From Cristatella mucedo (Eukaryota > Bryozoa > Phylactolaemata > Cristatellidae), in assembly GCA_009760855.2 (NCBI GenBank), contig WPIO01000004.1:1196501-1232500 (forward strand): a stretch of DNA of 36,000 bases, in the 5' to 3' direction. Position numbers and translations under genes: made by a program. Below are positions 1 to 11,522 of the stretch, piece after piece (the first letter of the stretch is position 1; the number at the start of each line of letters is the position of its first letter). The notes beneath the pieces were generated by a model that did not search any database, was not told the origin of the DNA, and saw only the letters and a program-made list of their open reading frames with translations.

Positions 1-149
1 TACTACTACCTAAGCTGAACCAGTGCTTAGATTTGAAAAATGGAAAGGCAAACGAAGGCTATAAAAGGGACGAGGTTTCCATTATGATAATATCTCATGG
101 CTTTGCGGTGCTTTGCATCAGAAGTTAGTTAGCTTACACTTAGTTAAGA

Positions 150-605
150 CCTACACATTAAGGCTGTTGCAGTTGGTGCAGAAATAGGCAGCATCGACTT
201 TTGTGTGTGTCGATACGTTGCTGTCGACACATTGCACAACTTCCCACAGACCTGAACTGTTACTCCATCAGGCAGCATATCAACTCAAAGATTCTGTCAC
301 TCACTTTCAAGTCCTTTCATTCTCTGGCTCCAGCCTGCTAGTCCAAACTACTTTTCAAATCAGGCCAGGTATCCTGCCGCCTGCTCTTCTGACCGAAGCC
401 GCTTAGCTGTGCCTCTAACCAGCTTCAAATCTTTTGGAGACCTCGACCTTAGTTTGTACGCTCCCTGAGCGTGGAGCTCATCCCTACTGACTGGCGTCAG
501 GGCAACCCCTTTGTTTCATTTAAAGCGAAGCACAAATACGCACCTATTATTGACAGCCTTTTCTGGATCCGTATGCACTGTCCTTTGAGTGCTTATGCCC
601 GCTGA
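150..605 (+). mobile_element. LINE family A, decayed 3' fragment
   Basis: This aligns by eye with the 3' third of the family A copy at 18.1 kb. It has 'ttgcagttggtgcagaa' (cf. ttgcagctggtgcagaa), 'tctggctccagcct' (cf. tctatggctccagcct), 'cttcaaatcttttggagacc' (cf. cctaaaatcctttggagacc) and the 'gcacctattattgacagc' end of the coding part. Many indels; no usable frame. The conserved tail is missing. Confidence 0.75.
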
Positions 606-1542
606 CTTCGATCGTGTTTTCACAAAAGAATTTGCCTGCTTCTTTCGCAGCATACGTAAAGAGCCGAGATAGTTGTTTAGTTTTCCGAGGGTGCTATATC
701 AATATATGCGTTATTTTTTATTATTAATCACCTACATAGTCATCTCAAATTTGAACTTGTATTGCAACATGTGCTGGTACATGTGCAAGTAAAAGTACAT
801 GTATATGTACATGTACTTGAACATGTACTGTACATGTATTTGTACTGCTGCAACATGCCGTTGAGCACCATGCTGCATTTACACTGCGCCGCTGCTTGAG
901 CATAGACGAGTGTGTGGACGATCAAAACGATCAAAAGTGCAAAAAATGGCTTCTGTCGCGAAGCCCTAAATACAATAGGCTCGAATACCCGAGGGTCTCG
1001 AACGTAGAGCCACGTCTTCCGTGGCAGCAAGTCTTTTAAAGAACGACAAACCAGCTGTCACCTAGCCTCTGTCACCTCAATGAAAACTCATAGAGCGAGA
1101 GTAACAAAACCCACTACTAATCAGTACTTCAACACTAAAATGATGGATAGATATTATTTCAGTCGATATGCTATCAAAATGTTTTGGCCCCACAAGATAA
1201 ACCGAAGCTTTACACTAAGCGAGTTGACTCGAAATGGCTGAGGCCAGAGCATTTCCACAGAGTGCCATATAGTGACAGAGATTTTTGTGCTAAAAAGTAG
1301 CTTATTTGGACTAGCTTTCCAGCTAAAAGATCACTAAGGGCCACATAAAAGGTCTTCAATTCTCCATTTACGCCGCCATAAGAAATTTCTAGGGTATCCG
1401 ACCCTGCTAATCTAGTCAGCTGTACTTACTAGGTATGGGATTTAGGCAAATCTAGTAGATTAATCCACGAAGCAAGTCATATAAACAAGCGTCATATAAA
1501 AGACGATGCATTTTAAGATGCAATCTGCAGTGTCCTGCTTAC
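606..1542. other. Non-coding, apart from an ACATGT-rich patch
   Basis: This lies downstream of the last recognised TRPM exon in transcript direction, so it is probably intron. At about 766-850 there is a run of overlapping 'acatgt/tacatg' palindromic units. Short open frames here show no family motif. Confidence 0.5.
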
Positions 1543-1733
1543 TGAAGTCGTTTCGCACTTCTGACGGAATGCCGCGAAGCTTTGCTGTCGCGTAGCTGAT
1601 CGCCCTCCAAACGTGAGCTAGGAAAATTAGTGGACACGGCAGTGGCGGTCGATCGCAGAACTCATTTATCAGCGAGTAGCGGTTGAATTTCCACAACCTT
1701 TCAGCATTGTCCTGCACAGACTGGAACGTGTAG
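1543..1733 (-). CDS. TRPM: TRPM exon 10 (TRP helix and membrane re-entry)
   Basis: The first base completes AG-C (Ser) to give AMF-S-YTFQSVQDNAERLWKFNRY, which is the end of S6 and the TRP helix with WKF. It continues with LINEFCDRPPLPCPLIFLAH, the re-entrant segment typical of TRPM (RPxLPxPFIxFxH). The acceptor is TGTTTGTAG at 1734. The likely donor is A|GTAAGC at 1543/1542. The frame stays open to 1460, so the exon could be longer, but residues past NDF lose TRPM character. No further exon was recognised between 1 and 1540. Confidence 0.93.
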
Positions 1734-1908
1734 CTACAAACAAGACAAAGAAAGCGAATAGGGAGAGATCCGTAGCAGGTCAATATCGCATCGCACGGCA
1801 GCTCTCCCGAAACTCAGGGACAAGGGGAAGGCGCGGTATAGTGCTGACGGCGATCATTTGGCGAGCGAGCCAACTCAAATAACTCTCGGCAAATGTAGCG
1901 GCTGCTCA

Positions 1909-1923
1909 CCCCCCCCCCGGGGG
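1909..1923. repeat. C10G5 homopolymer junction
   Basis: Ten C followed directly by five G, within the 236-bp TRPM intron between the S6 exon and the TRP-helix exon. Confidence 0.9.
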
Positions 1924-1969
1924 AGAGTGAGTGGGTGCTGCTAAGGTTGAATCTCTCGTACAAGTCTAC

Positions 1970-2132
1970 CTGAACATGGCAACTAGAAGGTTGACGAGAA
2001 GAATGTTAGCCACCAGGCAGTAGAGCGACAGGTAGATTGGCGACAGCCAGTTGGTCTGCGGGCACGGGTCAGCGCCAGCGTCGAGTTGAGCTTGACTTGC
2101 ATTGGCAACGCATTTTTCAGACTCCAGATCTC
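1970..2132 (-). CDS. TRPM: TRPM exon 9 (pore loop and S6)
   Basis: The incoming G plus GA gives Gly, followed by DLESEKCVANAS. This is the outer pore loop with a Cys pair (EKC and DPCP) in the place of the TRPM pore-loop disulfide and, between them, an N-A-S sequon like the N-glycosylation site of TRPM8. S6 reads IYLSLYCLVANILLVNLLVA, ending MF; ANILLVNLLVAMF is essentially the family consensus (TNILLVNLLVAMF). The acceptor is TCTGTAG at 2133. The donor is AG|GTAGAC, weaker than the others but required: the codon continues in frame to a stop (TAG at 1966-1968) if not spliced. Confidence 0.96.
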
Positions 2133-2880
2133 CTACAGATACACAGCAAGACCAAAGCTGCAGCAAGGTCACGGACAGAAATTTAAAATCCGCAGTGCTT
2201 CAGCGACGTTTGCACAGCTGAAGGGTAAATTGATTGTGAAGAATGCGTGCACTATCATGGACCTGGCTGTCGCCGGGTGCAAGTGAGGATTTTGGCTTAT
2301 CCCACCGAGTAGCTTATCCCATCTAGTAGGTGTCCAGAGTCTGTCTGTGCGAATTCTCTGCAACGCTCTACTCATGTGGATCATCCGACATGTCTGACTC
2401 GCCACCAGCCTCTGACATGGCAACAACATATCAAAGGTAGTTCAGTAAATGCGTGGAAGCCAACTTCATTGGTGCGCTTCTCGAGATTACTGGACCTCCA
2501 TCAATACAAGTCCATTATACCTTTATTCAATTGCAAATATGGGCATATAACTGTTTGTAAGCATATCATGGATATTTATATCCGGTGCATATTCAAAACA
2601 AAAGATAATCAAAGACAGAACTTGGCAACGATTTTTGCAAGATCGTTCTGCTAAATACGCATCCTTTCCTTTGAAGGTAACGCGATATCTAATTTATGCA
2701 ATGCAGTATCCTGCAAGTGCAGCAAAGTTCTATCTGGACCTCACTGATTTGCTAGGAGTGAAATCTTAAATGATGCTACTCATTTTAGGGCTTTAGCTCA
2801 TCATAATATCCACTTGAGGTACAAGGCCACGATATATTAGCATTGCGATGGCCAGTGCAGAGCGTAGCAGCCATACATAC
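2133..2880 (-). other. TRPM intron between filter exon and S6 exon
   Basis: Bounded by GTATGT (2880-2875) and TGTAG (2133). No repeat family or further coding signal was recognised inside. Confidence 0.8.
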
Positions 2881-3058
2881 CATCAATAACCTCTTTGAGT
2901 GGAAGCTCCCCGAAGACGATAAAGTAAGGCTCCCGTACAATCTTGGCCAGTAGAGATCGATTGAGCCTCGATTTGGGGTACAGCAAGGCGACGTAGGATA
3001 TCCCATAGCAGAACAGGAAAATGATGAATACGAAAAGAAAGAACACCAGGTCCTTAAC
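2881..3058 (-). CDS. TRPM: TRPM exon 8 (S5 and selectivity filter)
   Basis: It begins VKDLVFFLFVFIIFLFCYG, the TRPM S5 continuing directly from QRM of the preceding exon. The pore helix is REPYFIVFGELPLKEVID, matching the family pattern xPYxxxFGxxxxxxID, where FG-E/Q and the following residues line the ion path. The acceptor is CGCTGCAG with a pyrimidine-rich lead, the donor G|GTATGT. It has 59 codons plus one base. The filter mixes features: Glu after FG as in TRPM1/3/6/7, but a Leu-Pro step more like the Ile/Val-Pro of TRPM2/4/5/8. A second frame is open across the exon but lacks TRPM motifs. Confidence 0.95.
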
Positions 3059-3429
3059 CTGCAGCGGACAGAGAAGTGCGTGCATACGAATCCTTCGGCG
3101 AACGGCCACAAACCAGCTATGCTTGTCGTTTCGTAGCTAGAGAGTTATTAATTTAGTCGCAGCTCGGGGTTGAGACCACCCGTATGCCAAGCCACAGCGA
3201 TGCCATCTGGCTTATTTTTCGGCATCCCTATGCACTGCTCGGTAACATGCCCTGAGGCGACCAGAAGACAGAGACTGACTGAGTAGGAGGTCTGGGGAGT
3301 TTACGCACTGTGAGCTTGCTGGTACTTAGTCCAACAGACTCAATTGAATGGCAAAAAATAACGGAAATGGGCGCTACCTGTTTTAACTAAGCGTATTTCA
3401 CCTAAATGCTGGTTAGTGACTGATACTAG

Positions 3430-3595
3430 CTGATTTAACAGCCTCTTTTGTATAGCAAGAGAAGAGCCTTTAAGACTACCATCACTGCGTGCAGCAGCAA
3501 TAAAGGATTGATTGCCACCGAAAGATTCAAACTCACGACCTCGGGACCGAGGTCGTACAAAGTAACTGCCTCACCTAGTGTGCCAGCACTAGCAG
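3430..3595 (-). repeat. Probable tRNA-derived SINE with palindromic anticodon-arm region
   Basis: Read on the minus strand, 'cactaggtgaggcagtt' (3565-3581) resembles a tRNA A box and 'gagtttgaatctttc' (about 3520-3534) a B box, at tRNA-like spacing. Between them is a perfect 20-bp palindrome (3536-3555, cgacctcg...cgaggtcg). Beyond the head, at about 3450, is a short 'ctatacaaaag' stretch reminiscent of LINE A tails. No copy elsewhere in the window confirms the boundaries. Confidence 0.4.
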
Positions 3596-3999
3596 TGTTG
3601 GAGATCGTACACACAACTCGTTTACTTATAGTGGAGGTCGCAAATTGCTGCGAGTGCGGCAGCAATGCTAGCCAACTAGATCCGTTGGTATGACCTACGG
3701 GAAAGTGCTTCATTTCCGTCCACATTGCAGTGCCTCCATAGCTAAGATGCTACTTACGTTGGCTAAGTTAGCCTGCATGGATTCTTGTTAGTCGTACAGC
3801 AGATACGGAGCTTTCTGACCGCGTATGGAAGCAGGCGTAAGGGATGCACTTTGTGCTTAAATTTATAGCTGTAAAATCACGCATCCACTCATGTCGTCCA
3901 CCCGCATTCTCCAACCTAGCAAGTACGACCCAGCCTGAATAATGGCTGATCGCTCCAAAAAGTCAACATTGCTTTGTAATGTAATGTAATGTATCTCCG

Positions 4000-4588
4000 T
4001 CAGTAACTCCACAAAGTCATAAAGACCATGTGGGCGTTACGCAGGAGAGTTTTGTATAGCGCACTCACAGCCTAAGTGGCTTTTGGTACGCATTCGGTAG
4101 CCAACAGACTTCGTCTCACGCAACAAAGAGAAAGTGGGAAGCATAGCAGAGTCAGGAGAGCAGTTGAGGTAGTGAATAGCATGGAAGTAGAAGCTCAGGA
4201 CCGCTGAAAAAGATGTGCCATAGCCGGCAGTTGAAGAGTAGATGTCGTTGCGTAAGAATTGTGGAAGCGAGTTCCACAGTCTAGGACCTGCAGAGCTAAA
4301 GCTTCTGTCGCCAACTGTTTTTAAGCGGAGGAATGGGACAGCTAATTTATTGTCCACACAGGACCTGAGGGCGCGAACAGGCTGAAACTGATGTAGCAGT
4401 TCAGCTAGGTATGAAGGATCCAAGCCGTGGCGGGCCTTGTGGGTCAGCGTAAGAACTTTGCTCCGTATCCTTTGCTCAACCGGCAACCATCCTAGCTCTT
4501 CCAGCAAAGGTGACACGTGCTCAAACCGCTGGGACTTGAAGACCAGCCTTGCAGCCATATTCATAGTCCGCTGTAGTGGCATTATAGC
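4000..4588 (-). mobile_element. LINE family B, 3' end including RT C-terminal region
   Basis: On the minus strand this encodes MNMAARLVFKSQRFEHVSPL, then LGWLPVEQRI, ARHGLDPSYLAELLHQFQP and GDRSFSSAGPRLWNSLPQF. That is the conserved C-terminal region after the RT in L2/CR1-like elements (pattern LHWLPVxxRI ... AP.YL..L ... GDRxFSxAxPxLWNxLP). It ends with a short 3' UTR and a (TACAT)n-type tail (plus: gtaatgtaatgtaatgta at about 3978-3993). The reading frame is open for 181 codons but is only a 5'-truncated end. It abuts the family A copy that starts near 4590. Confidence 0.9.
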
Positions 4589-4684
4589 TTTGTGCGTACC
4601 TTCTCAGGAATGCAGACTCGGTAAAGTCTCTCTGATTTTTTCGCTCAATCTTCCGGCAGCGTTCGAGGCAATTGATCACCAAGC

Positions 4685-5036
4685 CTTCTTGCACCTCTCA
4701 ACTCACCTGGGCATTGCCGGCACATACACTTCTTGCACCTCTCAACTCACCTGGGCATCGCCGGCACATACACTTCTTGCACCTCTCAACTCACCTGGGC
4801 ATTGCCGGCATATACACTTCTTGCACCTCTCAACTCACCTGGGCATCGCCGGCACATACACTTCTTGCACCTCTCAACTCACCTGGGCATTGCCGGCATA
4901 TACACTTCTTGCACCTCTCAACTCACCTGGGCATCGCCGGCACATACACTTTTTGCACCTCTCAATTCACCTGGGCATCGCCGGTGCATACACTTCTTGC
5001 ACCTCTCAACTCACCTGGGCATCGCTGGCGCATACA
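4685..5036 (+). repeat. 44-bp minisatellite, 8 units
   Basis: Units start at 4685, 4729, 4773, 4817, 4861, 4905, 4949 and 4993. Each begins cttcttgcacctctcaactc and contains acctgggcatcgccgg; variation is limited to a few bases (catt/catc, acat/atat, one ctttttg). The unit derives from the RT sequence equivalent to 'cttctagagcacctctcatctcgcctgggcatc...' of the 18.1 kb copy. Because 44 is not a multiple of 3 and the unit lacks stops, all three frames are open across the array. Confidence 0.97.
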
Positions 5037-5649
5037 CTTCGATGGTTCAGATTCTACCTTAGTGGGAGACTCTGCAGTATAGACGTGTATGGACAAAGAT
5101 CATCCGAAGAACCACAGGGAACCTTATCGCTTTATTTTTTCACAGTTTATACTCTACCTCTGGTCGCTGTGATCGCCAAACGTGATCTAAGCATTTACAT
5201 CTATGCATATGAGACCGTGTTGTATCTTAGATTTGATCCCTTTCAGCCCTCCAGCACCTCAAGCTCTCTACACACACTTGCTGCACGTACTGATGGCATT
5301 TGAAAATGGGTGGTAGCAAACTTTTTAAATTGAATGATGATAAAACCAACTTACTAGTTATGGGCAAACCAAGTAAGATTTAGAAATTACAAAGATTAAC
5401 GCTCACAATCGACTCTGTCAGCATATTTCCTTTTAGATCTGCACGAAATCTAGGTGTCCTATACCAAAGTAACCTTTCATGAGACGACCGCACTAGCTCC
5501 ACAGTTAAGTCTATTTACTTGTAGCTACGCAGCATTGCTAAAATTTGGGCTTGTTTAGAAAAAACATGTCACATCTAAATTCGTCCATGCGTTTGTGACA
5601 TCCGTCTTGACTTTTATACAATATCCCTGCTGCTTGCGGATTTTACCAC

Positions 5650-5756
5650 CAACCATTTTCTAATGCTTTCTAAATAGCATCTGTAAAGCGCACAGAAAGA
5701 GATTCAGTTCTCTGAAGGCGCAATACAATTGTATTATTATTATAATTATTCTTACT
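5650..5756 (+). mobile_element. Nested 3'-tail fragment of a family A-like LINE or SINE
   Basis: It contains 'ctgtaaagcgcacagaaaga' and 'ttcagttctctgaaggcgca' and ends in (ATT)n. It sits inside the family A copy. The host sequence equivalent to 'ctgcttactgacctacca' appears on both sides, as 'ctgcttgcggattttacca' and 'ctgcttaatgggatatcgg', consistent with a diverged target-site duplication of about 19 bp. Confidence 0.7.
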
Positions 5757-5998
5757 GCTTAATGGGATATCGGCGTGTGCAATCAGGCGCTTACAGTTGG
5801 TGGGCAACTCTGCATCTAGGATTGTCTGTCTTGAGCGTCACAGTTGCCACATCACACCACTTCTAGTTGACCTGCATTGGCCCCTAATACGGTCAATAAT
5901 AGTTCTAATAACGGTTCTGTCACTTGCTTTTAGGTCCCTTCTTTGACCGGCTCCAGCCTTGATTAGAGCCACTTCCCCGTCAAGCATCGTACGACCCA

Positions 5999-8423
5999 CT
6001 ATTCTGACTAATCGGCGTCGCTCATTTATTGGGCAGCTCCTTAAATTCTGCCGAATTAATGTCCGCTCGCTAGATAGCAAGGGGTGCCTTATTCGTGATC
6101 AGAATGTCAAAGAGAAGCTAGATTCTTTTCAGCTGACCGAGACGTGGATGGCGCCCTGCTTTGGTCGATGTATATTTGAGACCAACCCACTCGAGGGAAA
6201 CTTTGGTTTGATCCAACGCGTTAGTCATACCACTCACGTCAGTGGCCTTATGATCACGTTATTACTACAGACATCTACCCTTTCTGACCTTTATCTGACC
6301 TTTTCATGTGTCTGCTGACCCTCTCGAATCATAGCTCGGTTTCCTTTACTGTTCCTGCTCGTTGTATGCACAGGCTATGTCGAGTTTGTCTAGCCATGCA
6401 ACCTCAACAATACTAACATGGAAACATTTTTGAAATCTATATGGGATGCAGGTCTTCTTGATCTGCACCAAGACTCGACCAAATGCCTTGCTACTCTCAC
6501 TGATTCAGAGAACGTGACACTTAGGAGCACCCTCCAGGGACTCTCCTAAACTCAAGTCCTGCCAGACCGACCCGAAACGTGTTCAGATGGCAAACAATTT
6601 GCTGGCCAACTCAGAGGGTTCTCAATACCCATATACAAGTTTTCAGCCTTCTTCGCTGAAAAAATTGTGCAAATTCGTGCCTATTTACAGCCCCTCCGAC
6701 TAAATCAAATTGTTGAATCGCAGCCTGTGATCAGCCTGTGATCTTCCTTACAAGATTTTTTGATGTATGTGCGTGCGACATGGCTACCTTAATAAGGTCT
6801 ACTAAAAAGAGCTGGTATCTTGAAGAAATTATACCATCATCTCTGTGGTCTTTTCTGGGAGAGATTTGTAATACTTTTCTGTAAAAGGGTTGTACCGAAG
6901 TTCTTCAAATCGGCGGCCAGAGTTAGATCTATACTTATAAGTATGGATTTGATCCCGAGGTCATTGCAAACTATCACACTGTTTCCCTTCTTTATTTTCG
7001 TCAAAGATTCTTAAAAAAAATTGTCGCGAAGAAGCCGGTAACGGAAATTAAAAAGAATAAATTTTCAGAAAATTTCAATTGGGGATCAAGCGGCAGAACT
7101 CGAATGAAACTGCTCTTCTCTGCGTAACCAATGACGTCCTAAGCAGCAACGAGGATATGAATGTCACTTCCGCCCTAGCTCTGCTAGATCTATCGGCTGC
7201 CTTCGACACCACTGATTACGATATCCTACTTGAGCGATTGAGAACAGCGATCGGTCTGGCAGATGAGGTACTGGCGTGGTTTAAATTATATTCATCCGAT
7301 CGTGTAAGCCCGTGTCATCCGGGGTCTGGCCTCATCTATCTGAATATTAACCTGTGGAATCCCTCAAGGGTCTGTCCTTGGACCTTTGCTGTTCTTCATG
7401 TTTACTCAACCTCTGAGAAAAGAGATTCGGGCCCACGGTGTAGGTTATCAATTTATGCAGATGACACTCTGCTTTATCTGTCGATTAAACCGTCAGAATA
7501 TGACTGATAACTGAATACTTGCTTTGCAGACATTTAATCAAGCATGTCGGCAAAAGGAACTGCTAGTCATAAAACACCCTAAAAGTGTGGCTGTACTAAA
7601 TGGTTTTGCTCTATTCTATAGGCGATGCTGTTGTGCAACCGCGGTCTTTGACAGTGGCCAAAATTTGGAAAGCTTTGTATGGAAATACTGCTTCCTCAGC
7701 AGGCCACAACGTCTGATCCCTATCAAAGATTAGGAACTGTTTCTACGAAGGCTTGACAAAAATGAGTAGCTTCTTGGTTCTGTCTCTGCTAGATTATTGT
7801 AATTTCCTTTTGGCTGGTCTACCAAAAAAAGCCACTTGACAGCTGCAGCTGGTGATGAATATGACTGCAAGGCTAACTTACAAATCCCCAATGTTTGACC
7901 CCGTATCTCCTTGGCTTCAAGTGCTTGAATGGCTGCCGGTTAATCAAAAGATACCGAGAAACGTTCCCTACGCTGATCCAAAAGGCCCGCCACGGCTGGG
8001 CTCCTTCGTACCTAGCTGAAATGCTGCACCAGTTTCAGCCTCCTCGGGCCCTCAGGGCCTGCATAAACAATGAGTCCCATTTCTTCTCTTAAAGACCGTT
8101 GGCGATAGAAGCTTTAGCTCTGCAGGTCCTAGACAGTGGAACTCGCTTCTACAAGTTCTTACTCAACGACATCTACTCTCCTGCTGCTGACTATGGCCCA
8201 TCCTTTGCAGCCGTCATGCACTGCTACTTCCTTGCTACTCACTAATTCAACTGCACTCCCGACTCAGCTGTGCTACTCAGTTTCTTCTTTTTTCGCGAGA
8301 TAAATTCTTTTGGCAACTGAATGTGTACCTAACCCGCCTAGGCTCTGAGTTCGTCATAGAAAACTTTGCTTCGTAACACCTACATAGTTTTTGAGGAGTT
8401 ACACACGGAAATAGACTACAGTA
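5999..8423 (+). mobile_element. LINE family B, long decayed copy (endonuclease remnant to 3' end)
   Basis: At about 6045-6150 the translation FCRINVRSLDSKG, then VKEKLDSFQLTETWM, matches the start of the AP-type endonuclease of L2/CR1-like LINEs (NVRSL...K...I..LTETWL). A middle region aligns with the copy at 28.9 kb ('ggtcttcttgatctgca' at about 6450; 'ctctgtggtc' at about 6840). The RT follows: ALLDLSAAFDTTDYDILLER near 7180 and IYADDTLLYL near 7450. The C-terminal block (KARHGWAPSYLAEMLHQFQP) is at about 7980, and the 3' UTR ends near 8421 ('gaggagttacacacggaaat'). Many frameshifts and stops. Confidence 0.85.
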
Positions 8424-8778
8424 GGTTTAGTTGGTATGCTCCAAATCCTGGAACTCACTCCCAAATGACGTCGCGATGTCATCTGACATCGCGAATATTA
8501 AAAGAAAGCTTAAAGCACACATGCTCATTACAGTACTTAGTGGGTCCTCGTGATTCTTTCTGTGTTTGCTCATGAGCAATGACACTGTGCCTTCAACTAC
8601 AAACCGTATCTACATGTTGACCCTGTGCGTGTCATATCTAACGACGTTATGGCTGATGGCATTGCGAATACTGCCAATAATCATTCGGTCATGATTTCTT
8701 CACAGCATCTGCAAAGTGCCTAGAGAGAGGTCCAGTTCTTTGAGGGTGCAATACAAATGTAATTTTATTATTATTATT
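8424..8778 (+). mobile_element. LINE family A, 3' fragment with tail
   Basis: It starts in the 'tttagttggtatgctccaaa' block (cf. tttagttcgtatgctcccac), passes 'tgggtcctcgtgattc' and ends with the family tail 'ctgcaaagtgcctagagaga' ... 'gagggtgcaatacaaatgta' and (ATT)n. It lies directly against the end of the family B copy, so one may have inserted into the other. Confidence 0.8.
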
Positions 8779-8852
8779 CGGCTAGATGACGTAGGTATGA
8801 ATTTGAAGCCGATGTTTTATAGCTTTGCTTTGAACTCCTCCGTAGGAAGAAT

Positions 8853-8925
8853 AGCTCTCATTAGCTCAGTCGGTTAGAGTACTACAGCTGCAGTTCACAG
8901 CTGGATCTGGATCTTTTGCTTAGAT
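8853..8925 (+). repeat. tRNA-like sequence (good A box, poor B box)
   Basis: 'ttagctcagtcggttagagt' matches the tRNA D-arm/A-box consensus closely. A B-box GGTTCGAxxCC is not preserved ('gcagttcacagctggatctg' is the nearest). Likely a decayed SINE head or tRNA pseudogene rather than a working tRNA. Confidence 0.4.
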
Positions 8926-10461
<1,536 letters not shown>

Positions 10462-10532
10462 ACTGCAGGAATTGAACCCAAGACCCGGGTCGAGAAGATC
10501 GAGCATCTTACCCCTGAGCTACTTTGAGATGC
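10462..10532 (-). repeat. tRNA-Lys(CTT)-like sequence, degenerate (SINE head or tRNA pseudogene)
   Basis: The minus strand reads tagctcaggggtaagatg (A box), then gctcgatcttctcgacc (anticodon arm; the loop places CTT at the anticodon) and tgggttcaattcctg (B box). The outer 7-nt arms, ctcaaag and cagtgag, pair at about 5 of 7 positions. The D and T stems are imperfect. This looks tRNA-derived, not a functional tRNA. Confidence 0.55.
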
Positions 10533-11515
10533 AAATTTTTTGAGGCAGGCAGTCTACACCCTTTGTTTTTGCAATGACACTAATCTTACTCATTGCTTTC
10601 AAGACCGTTCACGTCATTGACAAAAGATATCATTTCAGATGAAAGAGGTCAGACAGTGACTAAGTTCTAAAGCAAATATCAGGATGTAGCAAGTCTTGCA
10701 CAACTGGAGTATCGCGTCTCAGCTTCATCCAGCCTCAAAGTAGAAGCGCCTTGACTTTAGTCCAGAGACATATAGCGCATCACTACGTGAGAAGGATTTT
10801 GAAACAAGTAACAGCTCGGTGGTTTGGCCGATTTAGCGATAAGATTTTAGCGCCAACAAGCCGTTTGACTTGCTTACAGTTTAGAGCGCTCGCCGAGACC
10901 TAGGCACGGACCTCGCCCTATGCACTGGGCTCTACTAATGAGGAAATAACTTGCAGCGCCGGTTCAGTCTTCCGGTAATTCAGCAGGAACCCCGAGTGCC
11001 CGAACGCCGCTCTAGCGAAGACTCGTCCCCTAACGTCTCGGAATCTCTGGCGATACGCTACAGATACGATGAATGGCCAGGGTCTCTGCTGGAACTCCTC
11101 ACTCAAACCCGAGCACTGCAGCTCCTCCGCTTCCAGCCACAGCCACAGTCGCTTCACAGCAGCAGCTTCAAACCCCTCGTATTTATTTTCTTTTATTGCT
11201 CTTCAGCAAGCAAGCAAGCAACGCACATTAGGTGCCGCTGTGCTTGATCGCTTGGCTTGAACCACTCAGTGACGTCTCCGAGTTGAGTTGCCAGGCAGTC
11301 ATAGCACTTTGTCACAAGCAACCTCGTTGTGAAACTAACGTAGTCTTCCTGGAGGTATGCAAGTGCTGACTGCAGCTTGGCCTGCCTCATGGCTATTTAT
11401 ACAGAAGGTAGTCAAAGTTGGTCATTTTTTTTCGAGGCATTAATCGTCTAAAATAATCGGAGTTCTTTAAATGCTAAAAGGTGTACTGCTCAACCATGTA
11501 CACCTACTTAACAGT
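10533..11515. other. Intronic, nothing firmly recognised
   Basis: No transposon family in this window matches. A 65-codon minus-strand frame (11193-11390) has ordinary amino-acid composition but no recognisable family and no splice context. Confidence 0.4.
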
Positions 11516-11522
11516 TTAACAT

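Larger units (their letters stand above)
4590..5998 (+). mobile_element. LINE family A copy with internal minisatellite and nested insertion
   Basis: The RT begins with remnants of the LSAAFxxIDH block ('cttccggcagcgttcgaggcaattgatcac'). It is interrupted by eight 44-bp tandem units (4685-5036), then resumes at 'cgatggttcagattctacctt' and runs through a damaged YADD region (the equivalent reads Y-A-Y-E). Near 5650 it is split by a short foreign 3' tail and resumes at about 5755 with 'tactgcttaatgggatatcgg'. It ends near 5998, where a family B element begins. Numerous stops and frameshifts; not functional. Confidence 0.88.

Noticed and set aside
740-1030. 96-codon minus frame with a Cys/Thr-rich end
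   Set aside because: Its end is translation of the ACATGT-type repeat, and the rest has no TRPM or other family motif.
4685-5036. CRISPR-like regular array
   Set aside because: The units are contiguous 44-bp tandem copies without unique spacers, in animal DNA.
4437-5303. 288-codon plus-strand frame with repeated peptide units
   Set aside because: It begins inside an inverted family B LINE and crosses the 44-bp minisatellite in a dead family A RT. All three frames are open there, so it is an artefact, not a repeat protein.
11193-11390. 65-codon minus frame with ordinary protein composition
   Set aside because: No recognised family, no splice or promoter context, and it lies inside a TRPM intron. 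It might be transposon-derived, but I cannot support it.
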